Shown in pieces: positions 18,702 through 31,256 of a DNA stretch of 64,000 bases. Both the position numbers and the translations under genes were made by a program. Under the pieces are notes generated by a model. It searched no databases. It was not told the DNA's origin and saw nothing but the letters and a program-made list of their open reading frames with translations. Within the stretch, counting starts at the first letter, position 1. Each line of letters begins with the position of its first letter. Origin of the DNA: Cyanobium sp. Cruz-8D1 (GTDB taxonomy: Bacteria > Cyanobacteriota > Cyanobacteriia > PCC-6307 > Cyanobiaceae); contig NZ_JAGQCD010000003.1 in assembly GCF_024345975.1 (NCBI RefSeq), positions 124,001-188,000 on the forward strand, given 5' to 3'.

Positions 18702-20603
18702 GTGACGCTCACGCCCCTTCCCCCCGCCACAGCCGCCGCAGGGCACACAGCCGCCGCAGGGCCAACAGCCGCCGCAGAGAGGGGCGCTGATCTGTCGGCA
18801 CCGATGCGGGTCAGCGGCGGCTATGCCCTGATGGATGCCCTGCATCGCCACGGTGTCAGGCACATCTTCGGCTATCCAGGCGGGGCGATCCTGCCCATCT
18901 ACGACGAGCTCCACAAGGCCGAATCCCGGGGCTGGCTGAAGCACATCCTGGTGCGTCACGAGCAGGGCGGCACCCATGCCGCCGATGCCTACGCCCGTGC
19001 CACTGGAAAGGTGGGCGTCTGCTTCGGCACCTCCGGCCCCGGCGCCACCAACCTGGTCACCGGCATCGCCACCGCCCAGATGGATTCGGTGCCGATGGTG
19101 GTGATCACCGGGCAGGTGCCCCGGGCTGCGATCGGCACCGATGCCTTCCAGGAAACCGACATCTTCGGCATCACCCTGCCGATCGTCAAACACTCCTGGG
19201 TGGTGCGCGATCCAGCCGACATCGGACGCATCGTGGCGGAAGCCTTCCTGATCGCCGCCAGCGGCCGCCCCGGCCCGGTGCTGATCGACGTGCCCAAGGA
19301 TGTGGGTGCCGAGGAATTCGACTACATACCGGTGGCCCCGGGGTCGGCGGTGCCCTCCGGCTTCAAGCGTCCGCCGGCCCCCAAGCCGGAAGCGATCCGG
19401 GCGGCCCTGGCCCTGATCCGCCAGGCCCGCCGCCCCCTCCTGTATGTGGGAGGCGGTGCCATCGGCTCCGACGCCCACGCGGAAGTGCACCAGCTGGCGG
19501 AGCGGTTCCGTCTGCCCGTCACCACCACCTTGATGGGCAAGGGGGCCTTCGACGAGAACCACCCTCTGGCGGTGGGCATGCTGGGCATGCATGGCACTGC
19601 CTATGCCAATTTCTCCGTCACCGAGTGCGATCTGCTGATCGCCGTCGGGGCGCGCTTCGATGACCGGGTCACCGGCCGGCTGGACAGCTTCGCCCCCCGG
19701 GCCCAGGTGATTCACATCGACATCGATGCGGCCGAAGTGGGCAAGAACAGGGTGCCCGAGGTGCCGGTCGTCTCCGATGTCCGCCTCGCCCTTGAGGCCC
19801 TGCTGCAGGCCTCGGTCGGCGAAAGCTCCAACCGGCGCACCGACGCCTGGCTGGAGCGCATCGACACCTGGAAGCACCACTACCCCCTGGTGATTCCCCA
19901 GCCCACCGGGGACATCGCCCCCCAGGAAGTGGTCATCGCCCTGCGGGAGCTGGCCCCTGAGGCCTTCTACACCACCGATGTGGGCCAGCATCAGATGTGG
20001 GCGGCCCAGTTCCTGCGCAACGGACCCCGTCGCTGGATCAGCAGTGCCGGCCTGGGCACCATGGGCTTCGGCATGCCCGCCGCCATGGGCGTCCAAACGG
20101 CTTTCCCCGACGAGCGGGTGATCTGCGTGGCGGGGGACGCCAGCATCCTGATGAACATCCAGGAACTGGGCACCCTCAGCCAGTACCAGCTGCCCGTGAA
20201 GGTGGTGGTCATCAACAACGGCTGGCAGGGCATGGTGCGCCAGTGGCAGGAGAGCTTCTACGAAGAGCGCTATTCCAGTTCCGAGATGACCGGAGGTATG
20301 CCCGACTTCCCCGCCCTGGCCGAGGCCTTCGGGGTCAAGGGCATCGGCATCACCGACCGGGCCCAGCTGCGCTCCGGCCTCGCTGAAGCCCTGGCCCACC
20401 CCGGTCCGGTGTTCGTCGATGTGCGCGTCCGGCGTAACGAGAACTGCTACCCGATGGTTCCCCCAGGAGCCAGCAACGCCCAGATGGTGGGTCTGCCCAG
20501 CCATCCCGAACTCGCCATCGATACCATCCGCCAATGCAACGCCTGCGGCAGCACCACGGCCAGCGCCCACCTCTTCTGTCCCAGTTGCGGCGCCAAACTC
20601 TGA
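18702..20603 (+). CDS. ilvB: acetolactate synthase large subunit with C-terminal zinc ribbon
   Basis: The thiamine-diphosphate enzyme that begins branched-chain amino acid synthesis. Motifs: [32 protein letters not shown] (with the catalytic glutamate), [17 protein letters not shown], the ThDP loop GDASILMN...[12 protein letters not shown]. After the normal enzyme end, the chain continues into Cys612-x2-Cys615-x10-Cys626-x2-Cys629, a zinc-ribbon knuckle pair. GTG 18702 gives a 633-residue protein with an Ala/Thr-rich leader; ATG 18804 ([13 protein letters not shown]) would remove that leader and is equally plausible. Confidence 0.95.
   Translation: MTLTPLPPATAAAGHTAAAGPTAAAERGADLSAPMRVSGGYALMDALHRHGVRHIFGYPGGAILPIYDELHKAESRGWLKHILVRHEQGGTHAADAYARATGKVGVCFGTSGPGATNLVTGIATAQMDSVPMVVITGQVPRAAIGTDAFQETDIFGITLPIVKHSWVVRDPADIGRIVAEAFLIAASGRPGPVLIDVPKDVGAEEFDYIPVAPGSAVPSGFKRPPAPKPEAIRAALALIRQARRPLLYVGGGAIGSDAHAEVHQLAERFRLPVTTTLMGKGAFDENHPLAVGMLGMHGTAYANFSVTECDLLIAVGARFDDRVTGRLDSFAPRAQVIHIDIDAAEVGKNRVPEVPVVSDVRLALEALLQASVGESSNRRTDAWLERIDTWKHHYPLVIPQPTGDIAPQEVVIALRELAPEAFYTTDVGQHQMWAAQFLRNGPRRWISSAGLGTMGFGMPAAMGVQTAFPDERVICVAGDASILMNIQELGTLSQYQLPVKVVVINNGWQGMVRQWQESFYEERYSSSEMTGGMPDFPALAEAFGVKGIGITDRAQLRSGLAEALAHPGPVFVDVRVRRNENCYPMVPPGASNAQMVGLPSHPELAIDTIRQCNACGSTTASAHLFCPSCGAKL
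18729..18782 (+). repeat. three copies of an 18-bp direct repeat
   Basis: The core ACAGCCGCCGCA recurs at 18729, 18747 and 18765 with an 18-base period. In the ilvB frame it gives a repeated Thr-Ala-Ala-Ala leader. It lies between the GTG at 18702 and the ATG at 18804, so whether it is translated depends on which start is used. Confidence 0.8.
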
Positions 20604-20941
20604 CCCTGCTCGGGGTCCTGTTGGCCATCTTGTTCGTCTGGCCCGGTGCGGCGGCGGCGGCGGAGGTGTTTCAGGTGCGTAGTGGCACCCTGCTGCAGGT
20701 GGGCGATGGCAACCGCAGCTACGCCGTGGAGCTCGCCTGCATGGAGCTGGTGGCGGACCACGAGACGGAGGCGACCGCCTGGCTGCGTCAGGCCCTGCCC
20801 CGTCGCACCAAGGTGAATCTGCGCCCCATGGGCCAGCGGGATGGCACGCTCCTGGCCCAGGTGAGCCTGCTCTCCAGTGGCGCCGACATCGCCACCGGCC
20901 TGATCGCCGCTGGCCTGGCGCAGGCGGAGGCCTGCCCATGA
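20534..20941 (+). CDS. exported hypothetical protein, nuclease-like fold remnant possible
   Basis: About 135 residues if started at ATG 20534, which overlaps the ilvB end by 70 bases; a TTG near 20622 would begin directly in the hydrophobic signal segment ([22 protein letters not shown]). The mature part ([28 protein letters not shown] ... [19 protein letters not shown]) loosely resembles the staphylococcal nuclease beta-barrel, but catalytic arginines are not evident. Its stop overlaps the next small gene (ATGA), so the two are coupled. Confidence 0.7.
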   Translation: MQRLRQHHGQRPPLLSQLRRQTLTLLGVLLAILFVWPGAAAAAEVFQVRSGTLLQVGDGNRSYAVELACMELVADHETEATAWLRQALPRRTKVNLRPMGQRDGTLLAQVSLLSSGADIATGLIAAGLAQAEACP

Positions 20942-21132
20942 GCCTCAACCGCACCGCCAAGGGCATCGTGCTGGTGCCCACCCTGCTGCTCGGTGGAGCT
21001 TTTCTGGCCGCCGGCACCTGGATGGAGGGCCCCGCTGCCGCCAACCGTGGCCTGGCCCTCACCCTGGGAGGGTTCCTGATGGCAGCCGGTCTGCTGGCCC
21101 AGCTGCTGCCCGAACCCGGCCCGGACCCATAG
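20938..21132 (+). CDS. small two-helix membrane protein
   Basis: 64 residues with two hydrophobic segments: IVLVPTLLLGGAFLAAGTWM and LALTLGGFLMAAGLLAQLL, joined by a short polar loop. The start codon overlaps the stop of the previous exported-protein gene. No family recognised; the coupling suggests a common function with that protein. Confidence 0.72.
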   Translation: MSLNRTAKGIVLVPTLLLGGAFLAAGTWMEGPAAANRGLALTLGGFLMAAGLLAQLLPEPGPDP

Positions 21133-21150
21133 TTGGTGTAGTCAGGGCGA

Positions 21151-23589
<2,439 letters not shown>

Positions 23590-23619
<30 letters not shown>

Positions 23620-23775
23620 GGGGGCGCCCATGGGTGGGGCCCAGAGGCGCCAGAGCAGCAGGCCGTGGGCGCTGCAGCGCACCACGCAGAGCGCCGCCAG
23701 ACCCATGCAGAGGGGACAGTGAGCCAGACCCATCAGAACGTCGGCCCCAACCTCGATCAGCTTCCACCATGGCAC
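23590..23775 (-). CDS. small cysteine-rich hydrophobic protein, uncertain
   Basis: 61 residues starting MPWWKLIEVGADVLMGLAHC. The middle is hydrophobic and has five cysteines, two of them in HCPLCMGLAALCVVRC, a CPxC-like pattern. It occupies the otherwise empty strip between ppsA and the FAD protein gene and overlaps only the ppsA tail, which argues for a real gene. No family recognised; it could still be a chance frame in GC-rich DNA. Confidence 0.4.
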
Positions 23776-23827
23776 CTTCCGCGGCGTCGTGCCCTAGAAC
23801 GCCAACAGCCCCCTGCCTGCACCGGCC

Positions 23828-25528
23828 GTGCTGCGCCTCAGCGAGCTGAAGTTGCCGCTCGATCACAGCACCGCCGATCTGGAGGCGGCCATCACCCAGC
23901 GGCTGGGGCTGGCGCCCGGTGAACTGCGCAGCCACCAGCTGGTGAAACGCAGCGTCGATGCACGCCGGCGCGGGGCCATTTCCCTGGTGTACTGCCTCGA
24001 CCTCGCCCTCGAGGGCGGCGCCCGGCGCCGCCTGCTGCGCCGCTTCGCCGGCGATCCCCACCTGCGACCAACCCCGGACAGCCGCTACCGCCCCGTGGCC
24101 CGGGCCGAGGGGACGAGCCCGGCGCTCCGACCGGTGGTGGTGGGCGCCGGCCCCTGCGGCTATTTCGCCGCCCTGCTGCTGGCCCAGATGGGTTGGCGGC
24201 CCCTGCTGCTGGAGCGGGGCAAGGTGGTGAAGGAGCGCACGGCGGACACCTTCGGCTTCTGGCAAGGCCGCCGCCGCTTCGATCCCGGCTCCAATGCCCA
24301 GTTCGGTGAAGGGGGCGCGGGCACCTTCTCCGACGGCAAGCTCTACAGCCAGGTGAGTGAAGAGCCCGCCTACATCCGCAAGGTGCTTGAAGAGCTGGTG
24401 GCGGCCGGGGCCGACCCCGACATCCTCACCCTGCACCACCCCCACATCGGCACCTTCAAGCTGGCCACGGTGGTGCGGGGGCTGCGGGCCCGGATCGAGG
24501 CCCTGGGCGGCGAAGTCCGCTTCGGCCAGCACGTGGTGGAGCTGCTGCTGGAGGAGGGGGCCGACCGGCAGCTGGCCGGTGTGCGCCTAGCTGACGGCAC
24601 GGCCGTCGCCACCCGGCATCTGGTGCTGGCGCCGGGCCACAGCGCCCGCGACACCTTCCTGATGCTGCACGCGTTGGAGGTGGCCATGGAGCCGAAACCC
24701 TTTGCCGTCGGGGTGCGAATTGAGCATCCCCAGGCCCTGGTCGACCAGGCCCGCTGGGGGGAAGCCGCCGGCCACCCGCGGCTCGGCCCCGCGGAGTACA
24801 AGCTGGTGCACCACTGCAAAAGGGAAGCCACAGCCGGCCGCAGCGTCTACAGCTTCTGCATGTGTCCGGGCGGCCTGGTGGTGGGCGCCACCTCGGAGGA
24901 AGGCTGTGTCGTTACCAACGGCATGAGCCAGCATTCCCGCCAGGAACGCAATGCCAACAGCGGTCTGGTGGTGCCCGTGAGCCAGGAGGATCTGGCGCCC
25001 TACGGCAAGCCGGGGGGGGAGGCCCTGGCCGGGATCGCCTTCCAGCGCCACTGGGAGCACCAGGCCTTCCGCGCCGGCGGCAGCGATTACCGGGCGCCGG
25101 CCCAGTGGCTCGGTGATTTCCTGGCGCGTCGCCCCAGTCAGGAGGCGCCCCCGGGGGCGGTGGAGGGGTCGTACCAACCCGGCCTCCGCTTCGGCAGCCT
25201 CGATGGCTGCCTGCCGGACTATGTGCTCGAGGCGATCCGGGAAGCGCTGCCGGTTTTCGGCCGCCGCATCCCGGGCTATGCCATGGATGGTGCCCTGCTC
25301 ACCGGCGTGGAGACCCGCACCTCCTCACCGCTGCGGTTGCAGCGTCATCCAATACGGCTCGAAAGCCTGAACACACCGGGGCTGTTCCCGGCGGGGGAAG
25401 GGGGAGGCCATGCCGGCGGCATCCTCTCGGCGGCGATCGACGGCATCAAGGTGGCGGAAGCCGTGGGTCTCAGCCTCTGTGCGCCGCCGCCCCCTGGGAC
25501 ACCACCCCACTCCACTGCACGGCCTTGA
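23828..25528 (+). CDS. FAD-dependent dehydrogenase (COG2509-like)
   Basis: 566 residues starting at GTG 23828. An N-terminal domain of about 90 residues (LRLSELKLPLDHS ... LVKRSVDARRRG) precedes the FAD motif RPVVVGAGPCGYFAALLLAQMG. The core has FGEGGAGTFSDGKLYSQV, VLAPGHSARDTFLML and SFCMCPGGLVVGATSEEG, characteristic of this uncharacterised flavoprotein family. The C-terminus has LFPAGEGGGHAGGILSAAIDG, the second FAD contact. Reaction and substrate are not established. The 3' end overlaps the convergent laccase-domain gene by 59 bases. Confidence 0.9.
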   Translation: MLRLSELKLPLDHSTADLEAAITQRLGLAPGELRSHQLVKRSVDARRRGAISLVYCLDLALEGGARRRLLRRFAGDPHLRPTPDSRYRPVARAEGTSPALRPVVVGAGPCGYFAALLLAQMGWRPLLLERGKVVKERTADTFGFWQGRRRFDPGSNAQFGEGGAGTFSDGKLYSQVSEEPAYIRKVLEELVAAGADPDILTLHHPHIGTFKLATVVRGLRARIEALGGEVRFGQHVVELLLEEGADRQLAGVRLADGTAVATRHLVLAPGHSARDTFLMLHALEVAMEPKPFAVGVRIEHPQALVDQARWGEAAGHPRLGPAEYKLVHHCKREATAGRSVYSFCMCPGGLVVGATSEEGCVVTNGMSQHSRQERNANSGLVVPVSQEDLAPYGKPGGEALAGIAFQRHWEHQAFRAGGSDYRAPAQWLGDFLARRPSQEAPPGAVEGSYQPGLRFGSLDGCLPDYVLEAIREALPVFGRRIPGYAMDGALLTGVETRTSSPLRLQRHPIRLESLNTPGLFPAGEGGGHAGGILSAAIDGIKVAEAVGLSLCAPPPPGTPPHSTARP

Positions 25529-26303
25529 CCCCGTCGCGGCGCCAGGAATGGAACAACAGTGGCTCGGCCACCGTGCAAAGCGGGCAGAGGGCGATCTGCT
25601 CCGGCGCCAGACCGTCCTGCTCCAGCTGCAGCGCCGTGGCCCGGCGGATGTCCAGCCGATCCTTGCCGGGAGCCGGATCCAGCAGCAGGGCACCGCAGCG
25701 TTCGAGATCCACCAGGGCGCCATCGGGCACCGGGACGCTGCTGCCCGCCACCATGGCCGCGGCCACCTGCAGGGTGACGGAGCGCTCCACCTGGTAGCGG
25801 ATGCCGTCCACGGCTGGCCCGAGGGCCACCCGCAGCTGGTCCCGGCGGGCTCCGTCCGCCACCAACGCCTCGATCGCCGCCGGCACGATCCGGCCCGCGA
25901 CCCCACGCCAGCCGGCGTGGCAGGCCGCCACCCGGCCGCCGGCGCGGTCAACGATCAACACCGGAGTGCAGTCGGCGCCGCACACCCAGAGGCTCTGGCC
26001 GCCGCGATCGCTGCGCAGTCCATCGGCCTCCGGCCAGGGGGCCCGCTCGGCGTCCCCGGCAGCGAGCACGGTGCCGCCATGCACCTGGCGGGTGCGATGC
26101 ACACCAACGCCGGCACTGATTTCCCCAGCCAGCTCCTCTGGCTGGCGGCCCTGCCACTGGCGGGTGAAGAAGCCGTGCTCGAAGCCGGCCAGCAGATCGC
26201 ACTGGAGGTAATGGCCGCCGTAGGTGCCCACCCAGGTCCAACCGGGCAGGTCATTGAAGCCCGCATCGGGCCGCTCGAAGGGGGCCTCGAGCGCCTCAGC
26301 CAT
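25470..26303 (-). CDS. laccase-domain protein (YfiH/PgeF family)
   Basis: 277 residues from ATG 26303. The family (polyphenol oxidase-like, peptidoglycan editing factor PgeF) binds a metal through two histidines and a cysteine; here the segments are RQVHGGTV, VCGADCTPVLIVD and AACHAGWRGVAGRI. In Escherichia coli PgeF removes wrongly inserted L-serine from peptidoglycan stems; other members act on purine nucleosides. It overlaps the Tab2 gene upstream by 8 bases and the FAD gene downstream by 59. Confidence 0.9.
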   Translation of the reverse strand: MAEALEAPFERPDAGFNDLPGWTWVGTYGGHYLQCDLLAGFEHGFFTRQWQGRQPEELAGEISAGVGVHRTRQVHGGTVLAAGDAERAPWPEADGLRSDRGGQSLWVCGADCTPVLIVDRAGGRVAACHAGWRGVAGRIVPAAIEALVADGARRDQLRVALGPAVDGIRYQVERSVTLQVAAAMVAGSSVPVPDGALVDLERCGALLLDPAPGKDRLDIRRATALQLEQDGLAPEQIALCPLCTVAEPLLFHSWRRDGVKAVQWSGVVSQGAAAHRG

Positions 26304-27180
26304 CCGGCTGATCCCGCAACAACCAGAAGCCTTCGAGGGCCGGAGCCTCCTCGCTCGCCTGGATGGCGATGAACTGCAGACCGCCGGCCCGCTCCCGGGC
26401 TTCCGCCAGGGCCACGCTGGCCAGCTGCGCTTCCTCCTCCGGCAGGCGGGCCAGGATCCAGCGATCCTCCAGGCCAGCCTCCAGCACCAATTGACCGGCG
26501 CAGACTTCCAACCGCGCCGGCTCCAGGCCGGACAACCAGCCGGCGATGGCCAGGGCCCGCCGGCGGCTGAACAGCCGGATCCCTGGGATCGGAGTGGCGG
26601 GATCCACACCATCAGGCAGGGCCACCAAGCCGGGGAAGGCGATCTCCCAGCCGCCGGCCTCGGCCAGCGTCGCGGCAGTGAGGGTGGCCCAGCTCCAGCT
26701 GTCGCCCCTGGCCGCCTCCGGCAGGGGCAGGGCCACCGGCGGGATCGGTTGCGGGGGGGGGGCCAGGGGACCGGCCATGTAGCCCGGCTCCTGGGGGTAG
26801 ACGGTGGCCTGTCGCTCCCGCAGCCACTCCACCAGGCCATAGCAGCGCCGGCTCGGCACCAGCTCCAGGCCAAGCCCTTCGGCGGCCCGCTGCACCATGG
26901 CGCGCATCGAGCCGCGCCAGCAACGCAGCCGCCGCGGCGGGCCGAAGCCCTGCTCGGCGGCGTCCTGGATCGCCGCTTCGATCGCCCCGCGCAACCACTG
27001 GGAATTGACGCTGGCAGCCGGGCACGCCATGAACCAGCGGAAGGGCTCAGGTGCCGGCTGCAGACCCGCGGTGGTGCAGATCAGCAGTTCCCAGCGCTTC
27101 TTGCCATCGGCCTCCAGGATCGGCCTGGAGTAGTAGTCGAGTTCCCAGTCAGGGCCAGGCGCCAGCAACGCTCCACTCAT
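26296..27180 (-). CDS. Tab2/Atab2 family RNA-binding protein
   Basis: 294 residues. The sequence begins WELDYYSRPILEADGKKRWELLICTT and contains QWLRGAIEAAIQDA, RCWRGSMRAMVQRA and LPEAARGDSWSWATL, patterns of the Tab2 family. In plants and algae the family activates translation of photosystem I (psaB) mRNA; the cyanobacterial role is less clear. It is sandwiched between the S1-domain gene (4-base overlap) and the laccase-domain gene (8-base overlap), so the three form one operon. Confidence 0.88.
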   Translation of the reverse strand: MSGALLAPGPDWELDYYSRPILEADGKKRWELLICTTAGLQPAPEPFRWFMACPAASVNSQWLRGAIEAAIQDAAEQGFGPPRRLRCWRGSMRAMVQRAAEGLGLELVPSRRCYGLVEWLRERQATVYPQEPGYMAGPLAPPPQPIPPVALPLPEAARGDSWSWATLTAATLAEAGGWEIAFPGLVALPDGVDPATPIPGIRLFSRRRALAIAGWLSGLEPARLEVCAGQLVLEAGLEDRWILARLPEEEAQLASVALAEARERAGGLQFIAIQASEEAPALEGFWLLRDQPDG

Positions 27181-28463
27181 CCTGCGTCCTGTTCCTGCTG
27201 GCGCAGCAGCGAGCGGGCTCGGTGGGCCCGGTCCTCGGCCTCGGCCATCACGGTCTCCTTGGCGATCAACAGTTCCCCGGCCGGGCCTTCGAGCAAGGCG
27301 GTGTTGAGGGCGATGCGGCCGCGGGCGGGGTCGATGGCGGTGACCAGGGCCTTGATGGCCTCCCCCTGCTGGAAGGCCTCCCGCAGGTCGCGCAGGACGC
27401 CGCCGGTGATGCAGGAGTGGTGCAACAGGCCGCTGACGCCACCCAGATCGATGAAGTAGCCGTAGGGCTTGATCGAGGCCACATGGCCTTCGACCAGCTG
27501 CCCCACCTCCAGGGTGGCGAAGCGGGCGGCACTGGCGGCCCGCTTTTCGGAGAGCACCAGCTTGCTGGTCTCGGCGTTGACCTCCAGGAAGGCCACCCCC
27601 AGGGTCTGGCCGACGAGGGCTTCGTGATTCTCACCCTCGTTGAGCTGGGAGCGGGGGATGAAGCCGCGCAGCCCCTCGAGATCGCAGGTGACGCCACCAC
27701 GGTTGAAGCCGCTCACCTTGACCTGCACCACCTTGCCCTCCTTCTCCAGCTGGCGCACCTTCTCCCAGCTGTGGCGCAGGGCGAGGGCACGGGCGCTGAT
27801 GGTCACCATCCCATCGGCGTTCTGCTCACGGGTGACGAGCACCTCGATCGGCAACCCCTTGGGGAAGCGCTCCTTGAGGTTGGTGATCACCCCGAGGCCG
27901 CACTCGCTCTTGGGCATGAAACCGGGGGCCTTGCCGCCGATGTCGACATAGACACCGTCGCTCTCCATGCCGATCACCACCCCCTTGACCACCTCACCGG
28001 TGGTGCCGATCGGAGCGTTCTCATCGAGGGCGGCGAGGAAGGCCTCCTCATCGAAATCGAAGTCGTCCACGGTGCGGGCCTGGCGGGAGGCCGTCGCAGG
28101 GGCGGCCTCAGCTCCGGCGTTGGAGGCAGTGGCGGTGGCGGATCCGCGTGAGGTTGAACCGCCACGGCGATCGGTGGCCGGGCCGAGCAGGTCGGCCATG
28201 GTGAGGCCCTCGAGGGCATCCATGTTGAAGCGGTCCTCGTCCGCCGGGGGCGACGACGGCGGCCGCAGCGGCGGCGCGGCCGGGCTCGACACCACTGGAG
28301 CGAGGGGCGCTTCGGCGGCCACCTCCTCCTCCTTCTTGATCATCAACACCTGGGGGGGCTTGCGCAGCGGCACAGGGGCCGACCCGGAAGGTCTCGCCGG
28401 CGGCATGGGGCGCTGGGCGGAGTTCCGGGGCTGACGCGGCGCGGGGTTGCCGGTTCCTGCCAT
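27177..28463 (-). CDS. S1 RNA-binding domain protein, ribosomal S1 homologue (Nbp1/Rps1b type)
   Basis: 428 residues from ATG 28463. The first 150 residues are Pro/Ala/Ser-rich and disordered. Three S1 beta-barrels follow: about 155-225 (VVKGVVIGMESDGVYVDIGGKAPGFMP), 240-310 (VVQVKVSGFNRGGVTCDLEGLRGFIPRSQ) and 325-395 (VEGHVASIKPYGYFIDLGGVSGLLHHS). The HASIKPYGYFID segment is the classic S1 core. It probably binds mRNA and cooperates with the ribosome. First gene of the S1-Tab2-laccase operon; divergent from the creatininase gene, with a 71-base shared promoter region. Confidence 0.92.
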   Translation of the reverse strand: MAGTGNPAPRQPRNSAQRPMPPARPSGSAPVPLRKPPQVLMIKKEEEVAAEAPLAPVVSSPAAPPLRPPSSPPADEDRFNMDALEGLTMADLLGPATDRRGGSTSRGSATATASNAGAEAAPATASRQARTVDDFDFDEEAFLAALDENAPIGTTGEVVKGVVIGMESDGVYVDIGGKAPGFMPKSECGLGVITNLKERFPKGLPIEVLVTREQNADGMVTISARALALRHSWEKVRQLEKEGKVVQVKVSGFNRGGVTCDLEGLRGFIPRSQLNEGENHEALVGQTLGVAFLEVNAETSKLVLSEKRAASAARFATLEVGQLVEGHVASIKPYGYFIDLGGVSGLLHHSCITGGVLRDLREAFQQGEAIKALVTAIDPARGRIALNTALLEGPAGELLIAKETVMAEAEDRAHRARSLLRQQEQDAG

Positions 28464-28534
28464 GGAGGTCCTCAGCGAAGCACGGGGCTCCACACTGTAC
28501 GAATCACCCGTTGAGGCCCGTCCTCCCCCCGCCG

Positions 28535-29341
28535 ATGCCCCCCTGCAGCGAGCGTCGCCTCGCCAGCCTCAGTTGGACAGCGGTGCAGGAACAGGCCGCC
28601 CGCCCGGGAAGCACGGTGGTCTGGCCCTTCGGCGCCATCGAGCAACACGGCCCCCTGCTGCCCCTGGGCACCGATGCCCTGTTTGCCGAGCGGGTGGCCG
28701 AGGCCGTGCTGGAGCGGCTCGACCCTGACCTGCCGATCTGGCGGCTGCCGCTGCAGAGCATCGGCTTCTCCCCGGAGCACCTGGGCTTCCCAGGAACCCT
28801 CAGCCTTCCCGCCGATCTGATGATCGAGCTGGTGCGCTCCGTGGGCAGGGGGATCGCGGCAGCGGGCTTCCAGCGGCTGGTGCTGTTCAACGCCCATGGC
28901 GGCCAGATCGGCCTGCTGGAGGCGGCGGCGCGGGAGTTGCGGGTGCTGGAACCCGGCCTGGCGGTCCTGCCCTGCTTCCTCTGGCGCGGTGCCGATGGAC
29001 TGGCGGAACTGATTCCCGAACCCGAACGCAACACCGGGCTCCATGCCGGCCTGGCGGAAACCAGCCTGATGCTGTTTCTCGAACCGACCACCGCCGGAGC
29101 CCTGCCTGCCGCCGACGGGCTTGCCCCCAACCCGGCGCCCCCCAGCGGCTGGAGCCTGGAAGGGGCCTGCCCCTGCTCCTGGCGCACGGAGGAACTGAGC
29201 GTCAGTGGGGTCATCGGTGATCCCGCTGGCGCCAGCGAGGACCTCGGCCGCAAACTCTTCCTGCGCCTGGTGGACAGCTGGGAGCGGCGCCTAGACGCTC
29301 TGGTGCGTAGCGATTGGCCACCGACTTCCAGCAGGCCATGA
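28535..29341 (+). CDS. creatininase family protein
   Basis: About 268 residues from ATG 28535; TTG 28511 would add eight. Motifs of the creatinine amidohydrolase fold: [52 protein letters not shown] and [11 protein letters not shown]. The metal ligands (Glu, His, Asp, His, Glu) are recognisable. It ends just inside the upstream region of ado, 35 bases before that start. The real substrate in cyanobacteria is unknown. Confidence 0.9.
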   Translation: MPPCSERRLASLSWTAVQEQAARPGSTVVWPFGAIEQHGPLLPLGTDALFAERVAEAVLERLDPDLPIWRLPLQSIGFSPEHLGFPGTLSLPADLMIELVRSVGRGIAAAGFQRLVLFNAHGGQIGLLEAAARELRVLEPGLAVLPCFLWRGADGLAELIPEPERNTGLHAGLAETSLMLFLEPTTAGALPAADGLAPNPAPPSGWSLEGACPCSWRTEELSVSGVIGDPAGASEDLGRKLFLRLVDSWERRLDALVRSDWPPTSSRP

Positions 29342-29376
29342 CTAAAGTTGCAGGGTTGACTGAGTCTGCGGTCCCC

Positions 29377-30108
29377 ATGCCCACCCTGGAAACCACCACG
29401 TCCGTCGATTCCGCCCTGGGCCCGCTTGAGGGGAGCGAACTTCCCGACTTCACCACCGCCGCCTACAAGGACGCCTACAGCCGCATCAACGCGATTGTGA
29501 TCGAAGGCGAGCAGGAAGCCCACGACAACTACATGTCCCTGGGGACGCTGCTTCCTGACCAGGCCGAGGAGTTGGGCCGCCTGGCGCGCATGGAGCTGAA
29601 GCACATGAAGGGTTTCACCGCCTGCGCCAACAACCTCGGCGTCACCGCCGACATGCCCTTCGCCCAGGAGTTCTTCTCCCCCCTGCGCAACAACTTCCAG
29701 GCGGCCCTCAAGGACGGGAAGGTGGTCACCTGCCTGCTGATCCAGGCCCTGCTGATTGAAGCCTTCGCCATCTCGGCTTATCACATCTATATCCCTGTGG
29801 CCGATCCTTTCGCCCGCAAGATCACCGAAGGAGTCGTCAAGGACGAGTACACCCACCTCAACTACGGCCAGGAGTGGCTCAAGGCCCACCTTGAAGAGTC
29901 CCGCGCCGAGCTCGAGCAGGCCAACCGCGACAACCTCCCCCACGTGCGCCGCATGCTGGATCGGGTCGCCGCTGATGCCGCAGTGCTTCACATGGAAAAG
30001 GAAGACCTGATCGAGGATTTCCTGATCGCCTACCAGGACGCCCTCACCGACATCGGCTTCACCCCTCGGGAGATTGCCCGCATGGCCGCTGCAGCGCTGC
30101 TGGGCTGA
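29377..30108 (+). CDS. ado: aldehyde deformylating oxygenase
   Basis: Converts fatty aldehydes to alkanes and formate. 243 residues, ferritin-like diiron protein. Iron ligands lie in [23 protein letters not shown] (ExxH), the helix [18 protein letters not shown], and [16 protein letters not shown] (ExxH). ATG 29377 ([16 protein letters not shown]) gives the usual length and N-terminus; an ATG at 29338 is in frame but less likely. It is followed 81 bases later by the partner reductase, the standard cyanobacterial alkane pair. Confidence 0.97.
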   Translation: MPTLETTTSVDSALGPLEGSELPDFTTAAYKDAYSRINAIVIEGEQEAHDNYMSLGTLLPDQAEELGRLARMELKHMKGFTACANNLGVTADMPFAQEFFSPLRNNFQAALKDGKVVTCLLIQALLIEAFAISAYHIYIPVADPFARKITEGVVKDEYTHLNYGQEWLKAHLEESRAELEQANRDNLPHVRRMLDRVAADAAVLHMEKEDLIEDFLIAYQDALTDIGFTPREIARMAAAALLG

Positions 30109-30189
30109 GCTGACCACGCAAGCTCGCCGGGGGAGGATGTAGCGTCGGCGACATCCGGCCCTGCCCTGCCGCCGCGTTCTCCTTCCTGC

Positions 30190-31239
30190 ATGTTCGGCCT
30201 GATTGGTCATTCCACCAGCTTCGAGTCGGCGCGCAATCTGGCGCGAAGCCTCGGTTTCGAGGAGTACGCCGACGGGGATCTGGACATGTGGTGCAGCGCC
30301 CCGCCCCAGTTGGTGGAGAGGATCAGCGTCACCAGCCCCACGGGCCAGTGCATCGAAGGGGCCTACATCGACTCGGTGTTCGTGCCGGAGATGTTGAGCC
30401 GCTTCAAGACGGCCAAGCGCAAGGTGCTCAATGCCATGGAGCTGGCCCAGAAGAACGGCATCGACATCACCGCCCTGGGTGGCTTCACCTCGATCATTTT
30501 CGAGGATTTCAAGCTGCTGAGGGAACAGCAGGTTCGCGCCACCACCCTCGACTGGCAGCGCTTCACCACCGGCAACACCCACACCGCCTGGGTGATCTGC
30601 CGCCAGGTGGAAGCCAACGCTCCACAGCTGGGCCTTGACCTGCGTCGGGCCAAAGTGGCCGTGGTGGGCGCCACCGGCGACATCGGCAGTGCCGTCTGCC
30701 GTTGGCTCTCCCAGCGCACCGGCGTCGAGGAACTACTGCTGGTGGCCCGCCGTCCCCAGCCGCTGGCCGATCTGCAGCAGGAACTGGGCGGTGGCCGCAT
30801 CCTTTCGCTGGAGGACGCCATGGCCGAGGCGGACGTGGTGGTCTGGGTCGCCAGCCTGGCCCAGGCCAGCAGCATCGATCCGGGCCGGCTGCGCCGCCCC
30901 TGCCTGATGATCGATGGCGGCTACCCCAAGAATCTGGACACCAAGGCCGCCGGCGAAGGCATCCACGTGCTCAAGGGCGGCATCGTCGAATTCGGCTCCG
31001 ACATCGGCTGGCAGATGATGGAGGCGGCGGAGATGGCCAATCCCCAGCGTCAGATGTTCGCCTGCTTCGCCGAAGCGATGCTGCTGGAGTTCGAAGGCCT
31101 GCGCACCAATTTCAGCTGGGGCCGCAACAACATCACCCTCGAGAAGATGGATCTGATTGGTGCCGCCTCGCTTCGCCACGGGTTCCAAGCCCTTGGCCTG
31201 GAACATCCGGCACCGGTCCCCAGCCTCTCTTCCACCTGA
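30190..31239 (+). CDS. aar: long-chain fatty acyl-ACP reductase
   Basis: Reduces acyl-ACP to the aldehyde used by ado. 349 residues. NADPH-binding motif [18 protein letters not shown]; the acyl-binding N-terminal part begins [18 protein letters not shown]. The catalytic cysteine is Cys292 in [14 protein letters not shown]. Start ATG 30190 matches the family N-terminus. The next gene (accA) starts 17 bases downstream, tying alkane synthesis to fatty acid supply. Confidence 0.97.
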   Translation: MFGLIGHSTSFESARNLARSLGFEEYADGDLDMWCSAPPQLVERISVTSPTGQCIEGAYIDSVFVPEMLSRFKTAKRKVLNAMELAQKNGIDITALGGFTSIIFEDFKLLREQQVRATTLDWQRFTTGNTHTAWVICRQVEANAPQLGLDLRRAKVAVVGATGDIGSAVCRWLSQRTGVEELLLVARRPQPLADLQQELGGGRILSLEDAMAEADVVVWVASLAQASSIDPGRLRRPCLMIDGGYPKNLDTKAAGEGIHVLKGGIVEFGSDIGWQMMEAAEMANPQRQMFACFAEAMLLEFEGLRTNFSWGRNNITLEKMDLIGAASLRHGFQALGLEHPAPVPSLSST

Positions 31240-31256
31240 TCCCTGCCTTCCCGACC

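Noticed and set aside
18582-21062. Long minus-strand frame of over 800 codons opposite ilvB
   Set aside because: Composition is His/Gly/Asp-rich without domains; mirrors the ilvB codon pattern.
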